DNA from: Dimorphilus gyrociliatus
Taxonomy: Eukaryota > Annelida > Polychaeta > Dinophilidae
Assembly (NCBI GenBank): GCA_904063045.1
Contig: CAJFCJ010000014.1
Coordinates: forward strand, 1,237,643 to 1,301,642
Reading direction: 5' to 3'
Length of the DNA: 64,000 bases
Shown here: one piece after another, positions 46,553 through 59,988 of the stretch
Layout of the letters: each line of letters begins with the position of its first letter
Position numbering within the stretch: the stretch's first letter is position 1
Translations under genes and position numbers: made by a program
Notes under the pieces: generated by a model
Seen by the model: the letters and a program-made list of their open reading frames with translations, nothing else
What the model was told of the DNA's origin: nothing
Database searches by the model: none

Positions 46553-48715
46553 TTATTCTACTTCCGAAACATCACTACTGCCAGATCTTCTCTTTCTCCA
46601 AACATAATACCAAGTTAACCCAGCGAAACCAATAGCTATTGCTCCAGTAACTGCAATAGTTATTCCAATAGCAGCTTGCAGTCTACTCTGCCTTAAGCTC
46701 GATGTTTGTGGTTTATTCTTAGAATCTATTAGACTGCTATTTTTAAATATTACATGTGGGGAAGAACTGTCAGTTACATTCTCTTCATTATTCTTTATAG
46801 CTGCTTCTGCTGTAGTTTCAGCTTCTGCTGCAGAACTTACTTCAGCAGAACCTTTTCCAGTAGCCACTTCATTTTCCGCAGCTGGTGTATTTTCTGCCAA
46901 AGTTTCTGCAGTAGCTTCAGCTTCTGCTGCAGAACTTACTCCAGCAGAACCTTTTCCAGTAGCTACTTCATTTTCCGCGGCTGGTGTATTTTCTGCCAAA
47001 GTTTCTGCAGTAGCTTCAGCTTCTGCTGCAGAACTTACTTCAGCAGAACCTTTTCCAGTAGCTACTTCATTTTCCGCAGCTGGTGTATTCTCTGCCAAAG
47101 TTTCTGCAGTAGCTTCAGCTTCTGCTGCAGAACTTACTTCAGCAGAACCTTTTCCAGTAGCTACTTCATTTTCCGCAGCTGGCGTATTTTCTGCCAAAGT
47201 TTCTGCAGTAGCTTCAGCTTCTGCTGCAGAACTTACTTCAGCAGAACCTTTTCCAGTAGCCACTTCATTTTCCGCAGCTGGTGTATTTTCTGCCAAAGTT
47301 TCTGCAGTAGCTTCAGCTTCTGCTGCAGAACTTACTTCAGCAGAACCTTTTCCAGTAGCCACTTCATTTTCCGCGGCTGGCGTATTTTCTGCCAAAGTTT
47401 CTGCAGTAGCTTCAGCTTCTGCTGCAGAACTTACTTCAGCAGAACCTTTTCCAGTAGCTACTTCATTTTCCGCGGCTGGCGTATTTTCTGCCAAAGTTTC
47501 TGCAGTAGCTTCAGCTTCTGCTGCAGAACTTACTTCAGCAGAACCTTTTCCAGTAGCCACTTCATTTTCCGCGGCTGGCGTATTTTCTGCCAAAGTTTCT
47601 GCAGTAGCTTCAGCTTCTGCAGCAGAACTTACTTCAGCAGAACCTTTTCCAGTAGCTACTTCATTTTCCGCAGCTGGTGTATTTTCTGCCAAAGTTTCTG
47701 CAGTAGCTTCAGCTTCTGATGCAGAACTTACTTCAGCAGAACTTTTCTCAACAGCTGCTGTATTTTCCGCGGCTGGCGTATTCTCTGCAAAACTTTCTGC
47801 AGTTGTTTCTGCATCCACATCGGGAGTAATTTCTTCGAAATCTTCCTCAGTTGTTTCTGTGCTTGCTTTAGGAGTATCGGTTGTGCTTTCAGTTCCTTTG
47901 GGGTAAATAGTTATATCTTTCCACGGTCTGAAGGTATTTTTTATGGGGCCTGTTAGTGCATCGCTATCAATTCCAGAAGAAGATATAACAGAGTTTTCCA
48001 CAAGGGGATATTCGCAAATATATCCATGCGCAGTTCCAGCGTTTGTAAGAGCATAAAGTTCCACTTCACTTTTTCTGAATACTCTTAAGCTGACATATTT
48101 CAAATCGGAACTTTTAGTTAAAGTATTGGCAAAGATAGGAAGTTTAAACTCATAAAAGTCGTATAATCTCTTATTAGTATCCTGCCAAATCCAATGACTA
48201 TTATTGTAATATAAACCAGTCCAAAAGGATACATAATCTGATTTGATACTGGAAAAAAAGATACCTTATTGGAAAAATAGGATAAACAATAAAAAGGAGA
48301 TATTACGTAATAAATTTTAATTCACTCCTTATTGCATCAATAACTATTTTCAGGGAAGATTGATGGTTAAACGTCGCTACTTTTCCAGAATCTAGAGCAC
48401 ATTTATTCTTTGCCTCGTCGTGAGTTTTTGAAATAAAATTTCGCTACAGAATAAAAAAGAATGATGAATTTTTTTTTTGTATTAGAAAATAGAAAAAGAG
48501 TTACTGGAATTGAATTATCAATGCCTATTTTATATCCGAAACATTTATTTTCTAAGGCAATTTGATTATCTATGCAAGAAAAGTGCGAAGTCTGTTCAAT
48601 ACCATCTATAGCAAAACCTTTTGGGAAAACGAAATAGAATGTAATAACTTATAAAACTTTACTCTTTTTGTTTTTAATAAATACCAAACAAATAAATTAG
48701 AAAAAACATCAACAT
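46553..48715 (-). CDS. Transmembrane C-type lectin-like protein with 33-residue repeats
   Basis: Predicted type I membrane protein. Four exons (complement of 46553..48248, 48307..48443, 48505..48605, 48685..48715) give 654 residues. Exon 1 is a signal peptide (MLMFFLIYLF). Exons 2-4 encode a C-type lectin-like fold: CFGYKIG, THDEAKNKCALDSGKVATF, the FWTGLYYNNSHWIW core and the closing GYICEYP. The outer disulphide pair (NKC with ICE) is kept; the usual inner pair near the end is missing, and no EPN/QPD sugar-binding motif is seen. About ten 33-residue repeats (AENTPAAENEVATGKGSA...) form an acidic, Thr/Ser/Ala-rich stalk likely to be O-glycosylated. A membrane helix (AIGITIAVTGAIAIGFAGLTW) and a short basic tail end the protein. 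Ligand unknown; adhesion or immune recognition is inference. Confidence 0.82.
46800..47790 (-). repeat. 99-base coding minisatellite, about 10 copies
   Basis: Tandem units of exactly 99 bases, nearly identical apart from scattered substitutions (GCC/GCT, GCA/GCG), inside the last exon of the lectin-like gene. Both edge units are more degenerate. Near-identity suggests recent expansion or gene conversion, and copy number is probably polymorphic. Confidence 0.9.
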
Positions 48716-51700
48716 CGTCAGCTTCTTCTAACTTCCTTAAAATGTATTATTAACAACTAAATGACTACTTGAATTCATATGCTGAGTAGTTTTGTATTGT
48801 TTTTTTAATGTTCAACCTAATTCTAAGTCTAGTTGAGGATCTTTCTCTAACGACATCTAGTGTTTTAACTTTATTAATTTGAATTTTTTTGGTTATCGTT
48901 AAACGAATTATAAATATTAGAATTTAGAATTAGATACTGTTCATAGTCCGGTTTTGTTTTTTTAATAGTTTCATATATTAACTGAAGATGGCGTGCTCGA
49001 TTTGTTAAAAAGTCGTTTTAAGAGAGTATAGATGTTACAACTCTTTCAATTCATAAATTTTTTAGTAGAGTTTGAAAGCAATGGTGACTTTTTGAAAATA
49101 TATGAATGGAATGAGCGAGGGTTGCAAGTAACAATACAAAAATTCCTCTATTATTATATTCAAATTATTGTTCAGAAATAACTCTATCTAGGCCTTTCCA
49201 TATCTAGACATTAAAGCAAAGAAGCCTATTTAAAATTGTCGCAAGTTGAAAGTTCAATAAGCAGAATTTCTATCAATAAATATAAAGTAAAGGGAGTTTC
49301 TTTCCCGAAGAGCTTGTGACAAACTGAACAAAGATGAAAAGTTTCCAAGTAAATATCTTCATTAAGCATTAACTATACATATATATATAAAACATTATAT
49401 TTTCAGGTTTTATTCGTTTGTTTACCTACTTTTTCTTGTTTTTCTATATTTTTTAAATAAATTAACGATTTGAATATAAAAGATATAAAGGAAATTTTAC
49501 CTAAGGGAAGAGTAGTTGAAGGTGACGAAGAGATGAATTACGACAACGAAACTATCTCTTAAACCCAAGTACAATTTAAACTTTGCTCTTCTTATTGAAA
49601 GTCAATAAATATGTCAAAGAGACGACTCTCTTTTCAAATAATTCGATATGCAATGAATATTGAGGGCTGATGAGGGGTGGGACAGAGAAGAAGGGAATAG
49701 GAACAGGGCAACACAGAAACTAGTGACTAATCTAACAATTAATGGAAGTATTCCAAGTAAACGTTGTGCGTGAACTAGCAAATTGAATAGAGAACCATTC
49801 AGGTATTTAGCGAGTTAGTTCAAATAAGAAAAATGATAAAAACGCTCTCCAATACGCGTTTAATTCTATTAATACTTCTTATCATTGTTTAAATTAGATT
49901 TTAATGTATGCTTTAGTAATATAAATAATTTATTTATATAGATTCAATTAATATTATACTCATTCGACAAATAAAATTAATAGAAATAGTCATAAATTTC
50001 ATAAAAGTTCTTCCTATTCTATTATTTTTGAATAAGAATATTATAAATAAGAGTTAAATAAAAGAAAAAACAATCTAAATTTTATTAATTTCCATAAATA
50101 TATATATATATATTTGATATATATATACTCTACAGTGTTTATGACCTTTATCGACCTAGTTACACATAAACCTTTTCTATTTTTTTTCTAACACGTATAC
50201 TTTATACTAACTTTGCAATTATTACTATAAATATCTCTTCATTTCATTATCATTTAATCAGTGAAAGAAGATTCATATATATATATATATATAGATTCCT
50301 CGAATAAATAGAAACTAGTAGTCTTTCATTATCTTCTTTGGCTTTTTTTCATTTTCAAGATTCTCCTCTTCTAAATACGATTTAACCGCCTTCTATTCTT
50401 TCATTACTTCCACTTCTCTTGCCTTTTAATTTATATTCTCAAAGTGCATTAACCTTTAGGCAAAAATATATATCATTTATGATAATATAGTCTAAATCAT
50501 ATAATAAATACAGCAGTTTATAAACTATTAATAGGACTATATTGGTTATAAATTAACTAGTTAAGTAATTAAGTAATTAGTTAAATTTTTATGTAAATAT
50601 ATAGATATTTAATTTATTCTAAACTCTATTTTTTTAAACCTTCTCTTGTTCTTCAAACAATGAAATTGATATTTTTTTAATTGATTTTTTACTTCTATAT
50701 TAAATAAAAGAGAGAAAGAATAGACGAAGAAGAAGAAGAAGAGACTAAAGAAGATTGATTGAGTGAATGAAATGAATATTATCTATTCAATCCTAAAACT
50801 TGAAACTATTAGTTAAGTTACTAAGCATTTAAAAGTTTATTTTATAAGACAAGAATAAATATTACTTAATATTTAAACTGTCATTTAACCTTTAAGACAT
50901 TATTCTATACAACTAAAAAGCTTTAATTCTATTTTTAAATAGGCTTTATTACAATATAGTGTTAAAGTAGATCTTTGTTACATCATCTTTATCTATATAT
51001 TGTATAAGTCCCTTTATTCAACAAAATTCACTTTAAATTTGATAACTAGTAATAAAATATATGATTATAACGTAATAAATGCTGCTTTGGTGATGATATA
51101 CGTAATAATTTAATGGATTAAGATGATAAATTGCGGACAGCTTGTATATATTAATTATTTATCTCATATTTTAGAAATATTTTTCATATTTTTAATTAAT
51201 CTTTTCCACCTTTTTTTCTTTCTATTTCACCTCTCTCTCTCTCTCTTTGTTCTCTTTCCTATCATTAATTTCATTTACTATGCGTAAGTTGCAATTCTTT
51301 ATCATTATCAATTACTGTTCGTTGTTGTATTATCGCAAGATTTTGCACTCGCCAAGGTAGATACTATTGCATATCTTAATTAGGAAGGGAAATATTACGT
51401 AGATTTCTATTTTTTAAAAGCTTAGATTGATTTATCTAAAGAATTTCTATTTATAGTTTTTTAAGGAATTTTATGCTTCTCTCTCTCTCTCTCTCTCGCT
51501 CTCGTCAATAATTTTATACCCCAAAGCTAAGATTATCGTTTAAATATATTCAATAGTCTAACGTAATTTGAATAATTATTCAATAGTCTTAAAAATAGGT
51601 CTATTTACTTGTACCGGTAAAAAATAGTTGCCTTGTAATAAAAAAAAGAGAAAAAACAAGAATTATTATTATTAATTAAAGAAGGAAATTACATAATACT

Positions 51701-54700
51701 ATCAATTCTTTTGATGTTCCGACATACAAAAAAAATGAAACAAGCAAAACTATTCTCTAAGTATAAACAACCAAAAAGAACGAGGGAATAAATATTTACC
51801 AGAATTGGTTTTTTTTTCTATTAGTCAATACCTTACTTCCGGTTCTTTATTGTTTTTTAATTAATGAGTAACAATCATAATGATATATACTGTACATAGA
51901 GAAGTATATTTTGGCCATAAGCACAGGTTTCGTGGTTGTTTTTTCTCTCCTTTGTTTACTATTGATTTGTTATCTTAATTAAGATAAGCTTAGTTCAGTT
52001 TTAAATAGATTAAATTTTACTATTTATATATAATGTTCTAAAAAAGAACAAAAAAATTTCACCCATATTTTTTCTCCTTTGGTCTATAATTGATCACTTG
52101 GTAATATACTTTTATTATCAATCGATAATATTACATTTTAGCTTTGACCTCTTATCGATTCTTTTACTTCAAAAGTATTTTAGCAATGGAAAGTAATTTA
52201 CAAGCCTAAAAAGAGATATCTATAAAATTACAATAAATTCAATTTTTTATTGGGGAATTTTATTTATTTTAATGGCCCCCTTATTTTCGCGTTTTAGAAC
52301 CTTTCAAGTAATTATCGAAACTAGTGGCATTTAATTAAATGTTTTGAAAAATAAAGAACGTTCTTTTAACAATTAAACACTAAAAAATGGAAATTATCGA
52401 ACGTAACGTTCGAAAAAAAGAAGAAAACTTTTTTAACGGAATGCTTTCTTTTTTTTAATGTCAAAAAGAGAACGGAACAAATTTCAGTTATTCATTATAT
52501 GGTTATGTTATTCGAATAGTTTTAAGATAATTAAGAGCCTGTTGATAGATATTCCGTTAGGTGTATATGATTGTTGATAGTTTCTTATCGTTATATACCG
52601 TTAGATAAGGAGATAGGAATTTTTGTGATCGTGATTAGTCGGAAAAAAATCTTTATGATTAATTATCGCTGTAGAATATATCTATTTTTCGTTTGTTATT
52701 ATTACTATTAACGATTCAAAGCTGCACATTTTTTCCATTAAATCCTTTTTTTTTAGTGACTTTTTCTATAATTCTGCAATTATGTTATTAAAAGAATTAG
52801 GTCAAGATATCAATAAAAAAAGAAAACCTCTTAACACTATAAAAAAGATTAAGAAGGTAATTACTATTAATTTAAAGTTTTAAAAATTTGTATTATCGCC
52901 CCTGCGCTAAAAAGGCTGCTCTATATTTAAATAATTCAAAGAGTCTTTGATTCGCTTTTATATCCATTGACCTTCCTATTGAAAATTTGTATGATTGCGA
53001 ATATTTATTACTATTTAAACTACGACGTAATCCAACCCCCTTGACTATATATATAGCAAAGTTGAAGCATTGACATATTCTACCGAAATGGCTACTAGGT
53101 CAAATTGTCAAAAGGAAAAGAGAATATTTAAAATTCCAATTGGCTTTCTTTTCAGAAAAAAAATGGAAATTTTTTCTTCTATTTTTTTCTCTTTATTTTG
53201 AATTTAAAAAAGAAAAACGTAAAGTTTATTTCCTTTTAGTTCTTTTCTCATTTTATTTCTTTCTTTATTTCTTTCTTTATCAACCTGTTGTTCCATTTAA
53301 AAATCTAATAGTTTAGAAAGTTTCAAGTGTTTTTGTTCAAGTATTCATGAGCCCACTAGAAAATTCTGTCGAGCTTAAAAAAAAGAACAATAAAAACTCT
53401 AGAAGAAACTGAATATTGTCCCCAATCCATTAGAGAATTGAAAGAGAGAGTACTATACATGTTTTTGAACTCCATCAAAGAGAGACACTTTTGTCCTTAG
53501 ATTACTCCCTTTTTAACACTTGGAATACTTTGGAAAGATTGAAAATTTCTTCTCTTATACTATTATATATATATATGTGTGTGTGTATTCGTGTATATAT
53601 AAACTATAGTAAAGCGATTCAAAGCCATTTGCATTCATTCACTTTTTTCAAAAGAAGGGGAAAAATGGAAAGAAAGAGTAAGTGAGTGAGTAAGAAAAAG
53701 AAAAGAAAGAAGATAGACAGAGAGAGAGAGAGAGAATGAGAGAATGAATGAAAGAAAAAAGTATGAATGAAAGGAATGAAAGAAAGAATAGAAAAAAAAA
53801 GAAATAAACTTCCATCTATCACTGAGCTTTTATATTTCAATTAGTAAATCCTATTAATAAAATTAATACAAAGATATGATTTCAAAATATGCAATAACAA
53901 AAAAAGAAATGATGGAGTGAAAATAATATAAACCAGAAAACCTTGAACGATAGATATGTAAATAGATAGACAGAGGGAAAGAGAGAAAGATAATATTGAA
54001 TAAATAAATAAATAAACAACTAGTAATTGTAGTGAAGGGTCTAATATATTTTATATATTTAAAAAATGTCCTGGTTTAAGCCACCCACATAACGGAACAA
54101 GAATGCAATTCAAATATTGTACTTATCACCGAATATTATTGGTATTCTACTATATCAAATTACATTTGTATATTTCAGTTCTTAAAGGATATTAGGCAAG
54201 ATACTCTCCATTTTCAACAGCTAAAAACTCTATAATAATAAAAGGAAATTTGACTTACCTTTACCACTCTAGAAATGCTTGTATTTAAACTAAAAATACA
54301 TTTTTTTATGACATTATATATATTTACATACTTTATATTTGTTAAATAATTTAACAAAAGAAATGTTTTAAAAAAATTGAAAGCCTATTTAACTAACTTA
54401 ACAGAATGGGGTCCTTAATTAAATATATACAGTGGAAATATATATATAGCTAAAAGATTTCTCTCTTTTTCTTTCTTTCTCTCTTTCTTTCTTTCTTTCT
54501 TTCTTTCTCTCTAGTCTTCCTTTTTTTTTTTAATTGATTAAAACATTAAAATAGTTTCAAGTATTTCTTTAAAATAAACATCTTTTTTTAATGGATTTTG
54601 TCTCTTAATATAATATATAAACTATTCAGAGTAGTTAAAAGATTATACAGTATATACATATATAAATAGTATATATCAGTCTAACTATACGTTTTTCAAG

Positions 54701-55895
54701 GTTTTCTATCATTTTTCAAGTAGTTATTTACAATCGTACAGGAAAAAAACAAGAGAGAAATCAATCGATAATTAAAAATATGAAAAATGGCTATTTATCT
54801 AAATAAAAAAAAAAGAAAAAGGAATTTTCATTGATAAAAGTTTTTTTTTAAAAAAAAACAATCAATCATTTTCATAAACCTAAATATCTTAACTTCAACA
54901 AGAATTATTTAGTCTTTTTTTGAGTTTTTCTATAAATAAATCATCTTATCGTTAAATTAAATAATACGGCTTTTTTTAAAAAGTCACCTAAACAAATTTG
55001 AATTATCTCTATGCAATGATATAATAACATTTAAACAAATTTTTTGATCTGATTTATGGATATAGCTTTGCGTTTCTATTATACTTTTATTAACAACACT
55101 TGAATAAAATATATAAGTAATAGGCCTATTAAGAGTTTATTTCTTCGTGTTTTTTTTCCTATCTTTCGCTCATTCACAACGCTTATATGTCTGTTTTTAT
55201 TTCTGTTTCATTTTCTATTTCTTTCTCTCCTTCTGTATGTCTCTCTCTTTTTATATAGACACATCCTCCTCCCTTTCTCTCTCTGTCTCGCACTCTTCCT
55301 ACTCTTTTTATATACATACGTTATATTCAGTTTTTATTTATATATAAAGTAACTTTATTATATTTATATTGCTCCTGTTCTAAAGATAGCTTTATTTACT
55401 TTTACAAACTACCGTTTAACATAATTGACTATACAATGCGAAAGGGTATTTTTTTAAACTGGGCTTAATGTTTATCTATACAAAAAAAGGAGAGATTGAG
55501 GTGCATAGCTCTTAACGGTATATTTTGTATCGATCAACTTTCCAATCAAAAGTTTAGCCTATATCTTTGAACATTGACGACCTAATAATTGGAAAATTGA
55601 TAACATAGAAAAAGGATAAGGAAAAGAATAGAGCCCGATACAAGAAAGTTAAACTCTTTTACCATAACGTATACAGTACTATCAACCGACTCAAATGCTA
55701 GGTAAACTTACAAGAGCTTGTCTAAACAATTAAGTCACGTACGACTTTTACGTAGCGTACGCAGTATTATGATTTTCTCTTTCCTGTCAGATTCAATGAG
55801 GATAAAGGCTTAGAGTTAGAGAAAAGGGAAAGAGAGCATATAAGTTATAAAGTTTATATTACTTTCCTATTTCCTAAACTTTTTTTTTATCTATT

Positions 55896-55935
<40 letters not shown>

Positions 55936-57097
55936 CATACTGTTTTGTTTTTTAATCTTTTAGCAATTCTAATTAAAGTCTTTATCATATAATTTATTCA
56001 TAAGATATCGAAAAATATCATGTTTTTACTTTTTCCCTTGTTTTTAATGCAACTAATAATTATTAGATGGATATTATTACCTGTTTTTATGAGTATTTAT
56101 ACTTAATTACTATAAATATAATATAAATAGTTTGTTCGTATTAATAAACTAAAAAAGAATAGAATTTATATTCTGAGGTTTAAAAGTTCTCTCTCTCTCT
56201 CTACAAAATTACAATAGTATTCGAAAGTAATGACGATACTATGCTACTCTAGACCTATAATGATAAAGAATTGTTAAAAAAAAGTCACTTGAAATAAAGA
56301 TAACTTATAAATTATTATAGTTATAATCAATATACATATATATATATCAAACACATAGGATATTATAGATATTTTATACATCACATCTCTAACATCCTTT
56401 TTCAAGATTTTTTACTAACTCTACTCTAGTATTTGTATACTTGTTACAGTATTGCTGAATTTCTTCTACAATTCATTTACGTTTTGATAAAGTTTACCTA
56501 ATTGTTAAATTGATAAGAATTCGATAAGGTTTCAACGATGAGAATATCAATATGTATTAAGGAATATCAAAAGAACAAAAAACAAAAATTGCATTAAATA
56601 ATAATAATAAAAAAAAGCGTTCCCTCTTTTTCAAAATTCATTTCTCTCTAATTTTTATATTTTTAGTTTTTTATTCCTTCGCAAAAGATAACTTTATTGT
56701 AATTAACTTCACATTTTTTAAACTTTTTCTCCTATCTCTCTTTAAATATCTTTCCTTTTCTTTTAAATTGATTTTTCCTACTTCACTCTATCTTCATACA
56801 ATAGAATCTTTTCTTTATCTTTTCTTTCTTTTATACTGTATACATAATATTTGAACTCTTTTGTAATTTTTTTCCTAATAATATTAATAACAAGAGCGAT
56901 AAAAATGCAATAAAAAAGAACAAAAGGTCAACGAAGTATTCAAATCGGAAAAGGAAACGCTATGAAAAAAAAATGAAAGAGAAAGGAATAAAAACGATAA
57001 ATGTTTTTACACCTGAATGCTTAATTTCTTCTGTACAGAATCAGTTCATCAAGCAGTCTTTATTGCACTTCCGGCCAAAATAACCGTAAGTCTTATT
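48716..57097. other. 8.4 kb gene-free, A+T-rich region
   Basis: No frame here has homology, a consistent exon chain or non-repetitive composition. Simple repeats are frequent: (TA)n near 50098-50130 and 50277-50294, GAA-type at about 50722-50740, (CT)n at about 51230-51247 and 51478-51498, GAGA/GAAT purine runs at 53690-53800, TTTC at about 54470-54510, and (AG)n at 55903-55931. In a window with a gene about every 3 kb this gap stands out. It may contain lectin-gene upstream regulation, a long 3' end of the PDZ gene, or non-coding transcripts; none can be shown from sequence alone. Confidence 0.6.
55903..55931 (+). repeat. (AG)n microsatellite
   Basis: Uninterrupted AG dinucleotide run of about 14 units in the gene-free region, preceded by an A tract. 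Confidence 0.9.
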
Positions 57098-59110
57098 TTA
57101 GGCTTCGGAATCGTTTTTGTTATTTTTTACATATTTATCAAGACCTAAGTCCTTCAATAGGCTGCTCGTAGATTCATTCTCATCGTCAATAGAAAAAAGA
57201 CCGGCAGGGGGTTGAGGCGGGTCAAGACCCACGTAATAGGACATCCCACCGACTGATACCTGAGCTGGACGAGGTGATTGTAGAGTTACATTATCGTTGG
57301 TGTCTTTGATTACGGTTGTTTTACCATCCAACTCTGCCGAATAACGCTTATAGCTCAACGGTGCTATTGTGGGAGATGCTGATTCTTCTATTGGTTCACC
57401 TTCTTTGAGGCTATCGTTATCGGTATCAGGTGAATTTACAGCCTTTACAACCACAGCTTTGACGGCAGTACCATTATCGCCACTCTTTCGCCGAAGAAGT
57501 ATATCCGCCTTCTCATCTGCAACAATTACATCGTCCTCATTTGTTCTTGGAGTAATTGTAGAAGACGGCCTATCCTCTTCCGACGAAGAACTCGATGTTC
57601 TCGACCTTTTCTGCTCATCTACCATAACAACAGTTGTTGAGGATTTAGCGTTAGGCGATAATGCCGACATTCGTTTGGCATCTTCTGGTTCGTAAGACGC
57701 CTTAATTATGTCTAATTTGTCGGCATCAGATAAATGCTTGAATTCAATCTTTTCGCTATTTTCCTGAATCCTAATAACTTCTTTTATGGCTTCTTCTTCA
57801 ATAATTTTTGCAGTTATTTCGGCTTCAGCGACAATTCTAGCCTCATCTGTCATGTCCTTCTTTTCTTCAACAATTATCGCCTCAGGCGTTTCTTCCAGCG
57901 TTTTAGCCATTAACTCGGCCAACGTAGGACCGTCGTGTATTTCAACCACTGTATCATTACTTTCGGAAGATCTCGGCGCCTCCTCAATATCAATTCGGTG
58001 ATCTTGAACAAAAGCGGGAACAACTGGTTGTTCTTCAGCGGCTATATATTCACATTGTGAGCTACTAACGGACTTTTTATCTTCATCTCCGTCTTTATCA
58101 TTTTTTTTCTTGTCGCTATCATTTTCGACCTCGTTAACATTGTGAACTACAACACTAGCTTCAGTTAGAAGCGTTGATTCTATGCTGACATTTTTCTCTA
58201 CCAAGATACTTTCCTCTTTCATTCTTCCTTGCTCAAAATTTGATGATACTTCAGATAGCATTTCGGAACTGTCTAGCTTAACATCGGGAAAGTTAAAGGT
58301 AGTATCAACTGTATCCGTCTCATCTTCTTTTCTTATTTCCTTTTGGCTGAGCACTCTTCTAGTAGTTGCATCCGAATAGGTTGGAGATTTGTTTGTCTTG
58401 TCGATTTGATGGATATTATCCACAGATTGACTTCGGAATAAAGGATTAAATGGAGTTTTAACAAATCTTCCACCAGCCTCTTCTCCTTCGCTTCCATTGT
58501 CTTCTTCGATGTTTTCTTTGGCTTGACTTTTACTTTCTCTTTCCAAAGTGATATCGCAAGGGTGAGTAGATGCGTAACTAATTATAGTTAGAGCATCCTC
58601 CAAAACAATATTCTCAAAGGAGACAGTAAATGATAAAATCTTATCTCCAACTTGTATCTTGCCACTTTCCTTAGCAGGTCCTCTGTTGCCTAATTTACTA
58701 ATATAGACTCCTTTAGTCATATTTCCTTTGATGTCGAAACCGAGCCCCCAAGGATCGTCACTCTTCAGTGGCACACTAAAGACCGTAGGCTTCTTCAAAA
58801 GAATATTAAAGTTAATTATTTATACACTTCATATGCATATAATTTGCATAAAACTTACATTTACTTTATCTTCGTAACATTTACTAAACACAACTCGTTT
58901 GTCGGAAGTCGATCTCTGAAGTGTTTTAACAATTATATAACCATGTTTTGATAATGATTACACCGAATTTCTTTTTTTACATATGATTTGAATAGAAATA
59001 GTTTTTTTTAAAAGGAAGAGAAGAATTTTCTTCTTTTATTCTTTTCTTACAATTATTTTCTATTTTTCTCAAATGTTTACCTACCTTTCTAAGCTTGGTC
59101 GATTCGTCAT
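57098..59110 (-). CDS. PDZ-domain protein with long acidic tail
   Basis: Scaffold-type protein with one PDZ domain. Three exons are proposed: complement of 57098..58792, 58859..58913 and 59085..59110, 591 residues, start MTNRPSLERSTSDKR. The long exon alone is certain; the two small 5' exons rest on splice sites and frame. The PDZ domain covers about residues 32-112, with a canonical carboxylate loop (WGLGFDI), KGVYISKLGNRGPA, QVGDKILSF and EDALTIISYA. The remaining 480 residues are acidic, Ser/Thr/Glu/Val-rich and probably disordered, with a helical stretch (EEKKDMTDEARIVAEAEITAKIIEEEAIKEVIRIQ region). The extreme C-terminus is YVKNNKNDSEA. I cannot place it in a named PDZ family. Base composition of the tail is richer in G+C than the flanks, supporting coding. 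Confidence 0.8.
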
Positions 59111-59988
59111 CTTGAACTGTATGTTTGCCTGTTCAGTAGTAAAGGTAGAATGTTTACAATCACAATCAAAAACCAATAATCGCATTAAGAAATAGGAAGA
59201 AGACGTAAAACATCTGCCATCCTAAAATCTCGATTGATTTTAATATTTTTACGGGTTTTATGCTAATCCTAGCATATTAGGTTTATATTTCTGTTCTTCA
59301 AATTTCGCCAAATTATCAATAAGAAGCAAAATAATTAGAGAAAATATCCCATTATATTAATACCAGTTGTATATATTGATATATATATAATTCGAGCAAA
59401 GTACGAAATATAACTTGATTGAAAAGCTTATGTTATTTATATGTTGGTCTAAAATAGTATAATCGATAGGTTATAAATGAAAGACGTTAGTCAGAAATTT
59501 AATCAGTTTGGCCATTGACGGGACCATTTAGCGGAATGATCGATATAATACTTGATTGCAACAGTGTCGCATAAATCGTTTATGCAAACAAGTTTTTAAA
59601 CTATCTAAACTCTATTAGTGTCTTTACTCCACTTAGCCGATGTCAAACGGGGAAAAGTTTCTATTCTATTATTCCTTCAAAATATTCTCCCTATCGAACG
59701 AATGGAATGCCTAGAATGCTCGGAATTGGCTAACGGCCAAAAAAAAATTTCGTATTGAAATTACCAAAAGTCGGTCTAACTTGTTTCTCCAAAAAGAAAC
59801 GTTTGTAATAGAGAAAAGACTCGTCGTTCATCCGATAGAGTTTGCGTAAGCATTAATAAGTTGATTCAACGTAAATATCAATAATTTCAGGAATGCTCGA
59901 TCGGCACCTAAAGATCTAGGCCTATTTTAAGAATTGAGTGAAAAAGATAAAGAGTTTTTTTCTACATGAAGAAAAGGTAAAAAAAGGG
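59111..59988. other. Intergenic region upstream of the PDZ gene
   Basis: About 880 bases between two minus-strand genes, holding the PDZ-gene promoter and the 3' end of the small membrane protein gene. No supported exon; a TATATA-rich patch lies near 59375. Confidence 0.4.

Noticed and set aside
46754-47719. 321-codon plus-strand frame rich in Ser, Phe and Cys
   Set aside because: It is the exact antisense of the lectin-gene repeats; a 99-base unit keeps any frame open. No independent support as a protein.
46800-47790. Regular repeat array that could suggest a CRISPR-like structure
   Set aside because: Repeats are directly contiguous, have no spacers, are in frame within a coding exon, and the genome is eukaryotic.
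53491-55347. Several 60-75 codon frames in the gene-free region
   Set aside because: All are translations of CT/GA or TA simple sequence without splice or homology support.
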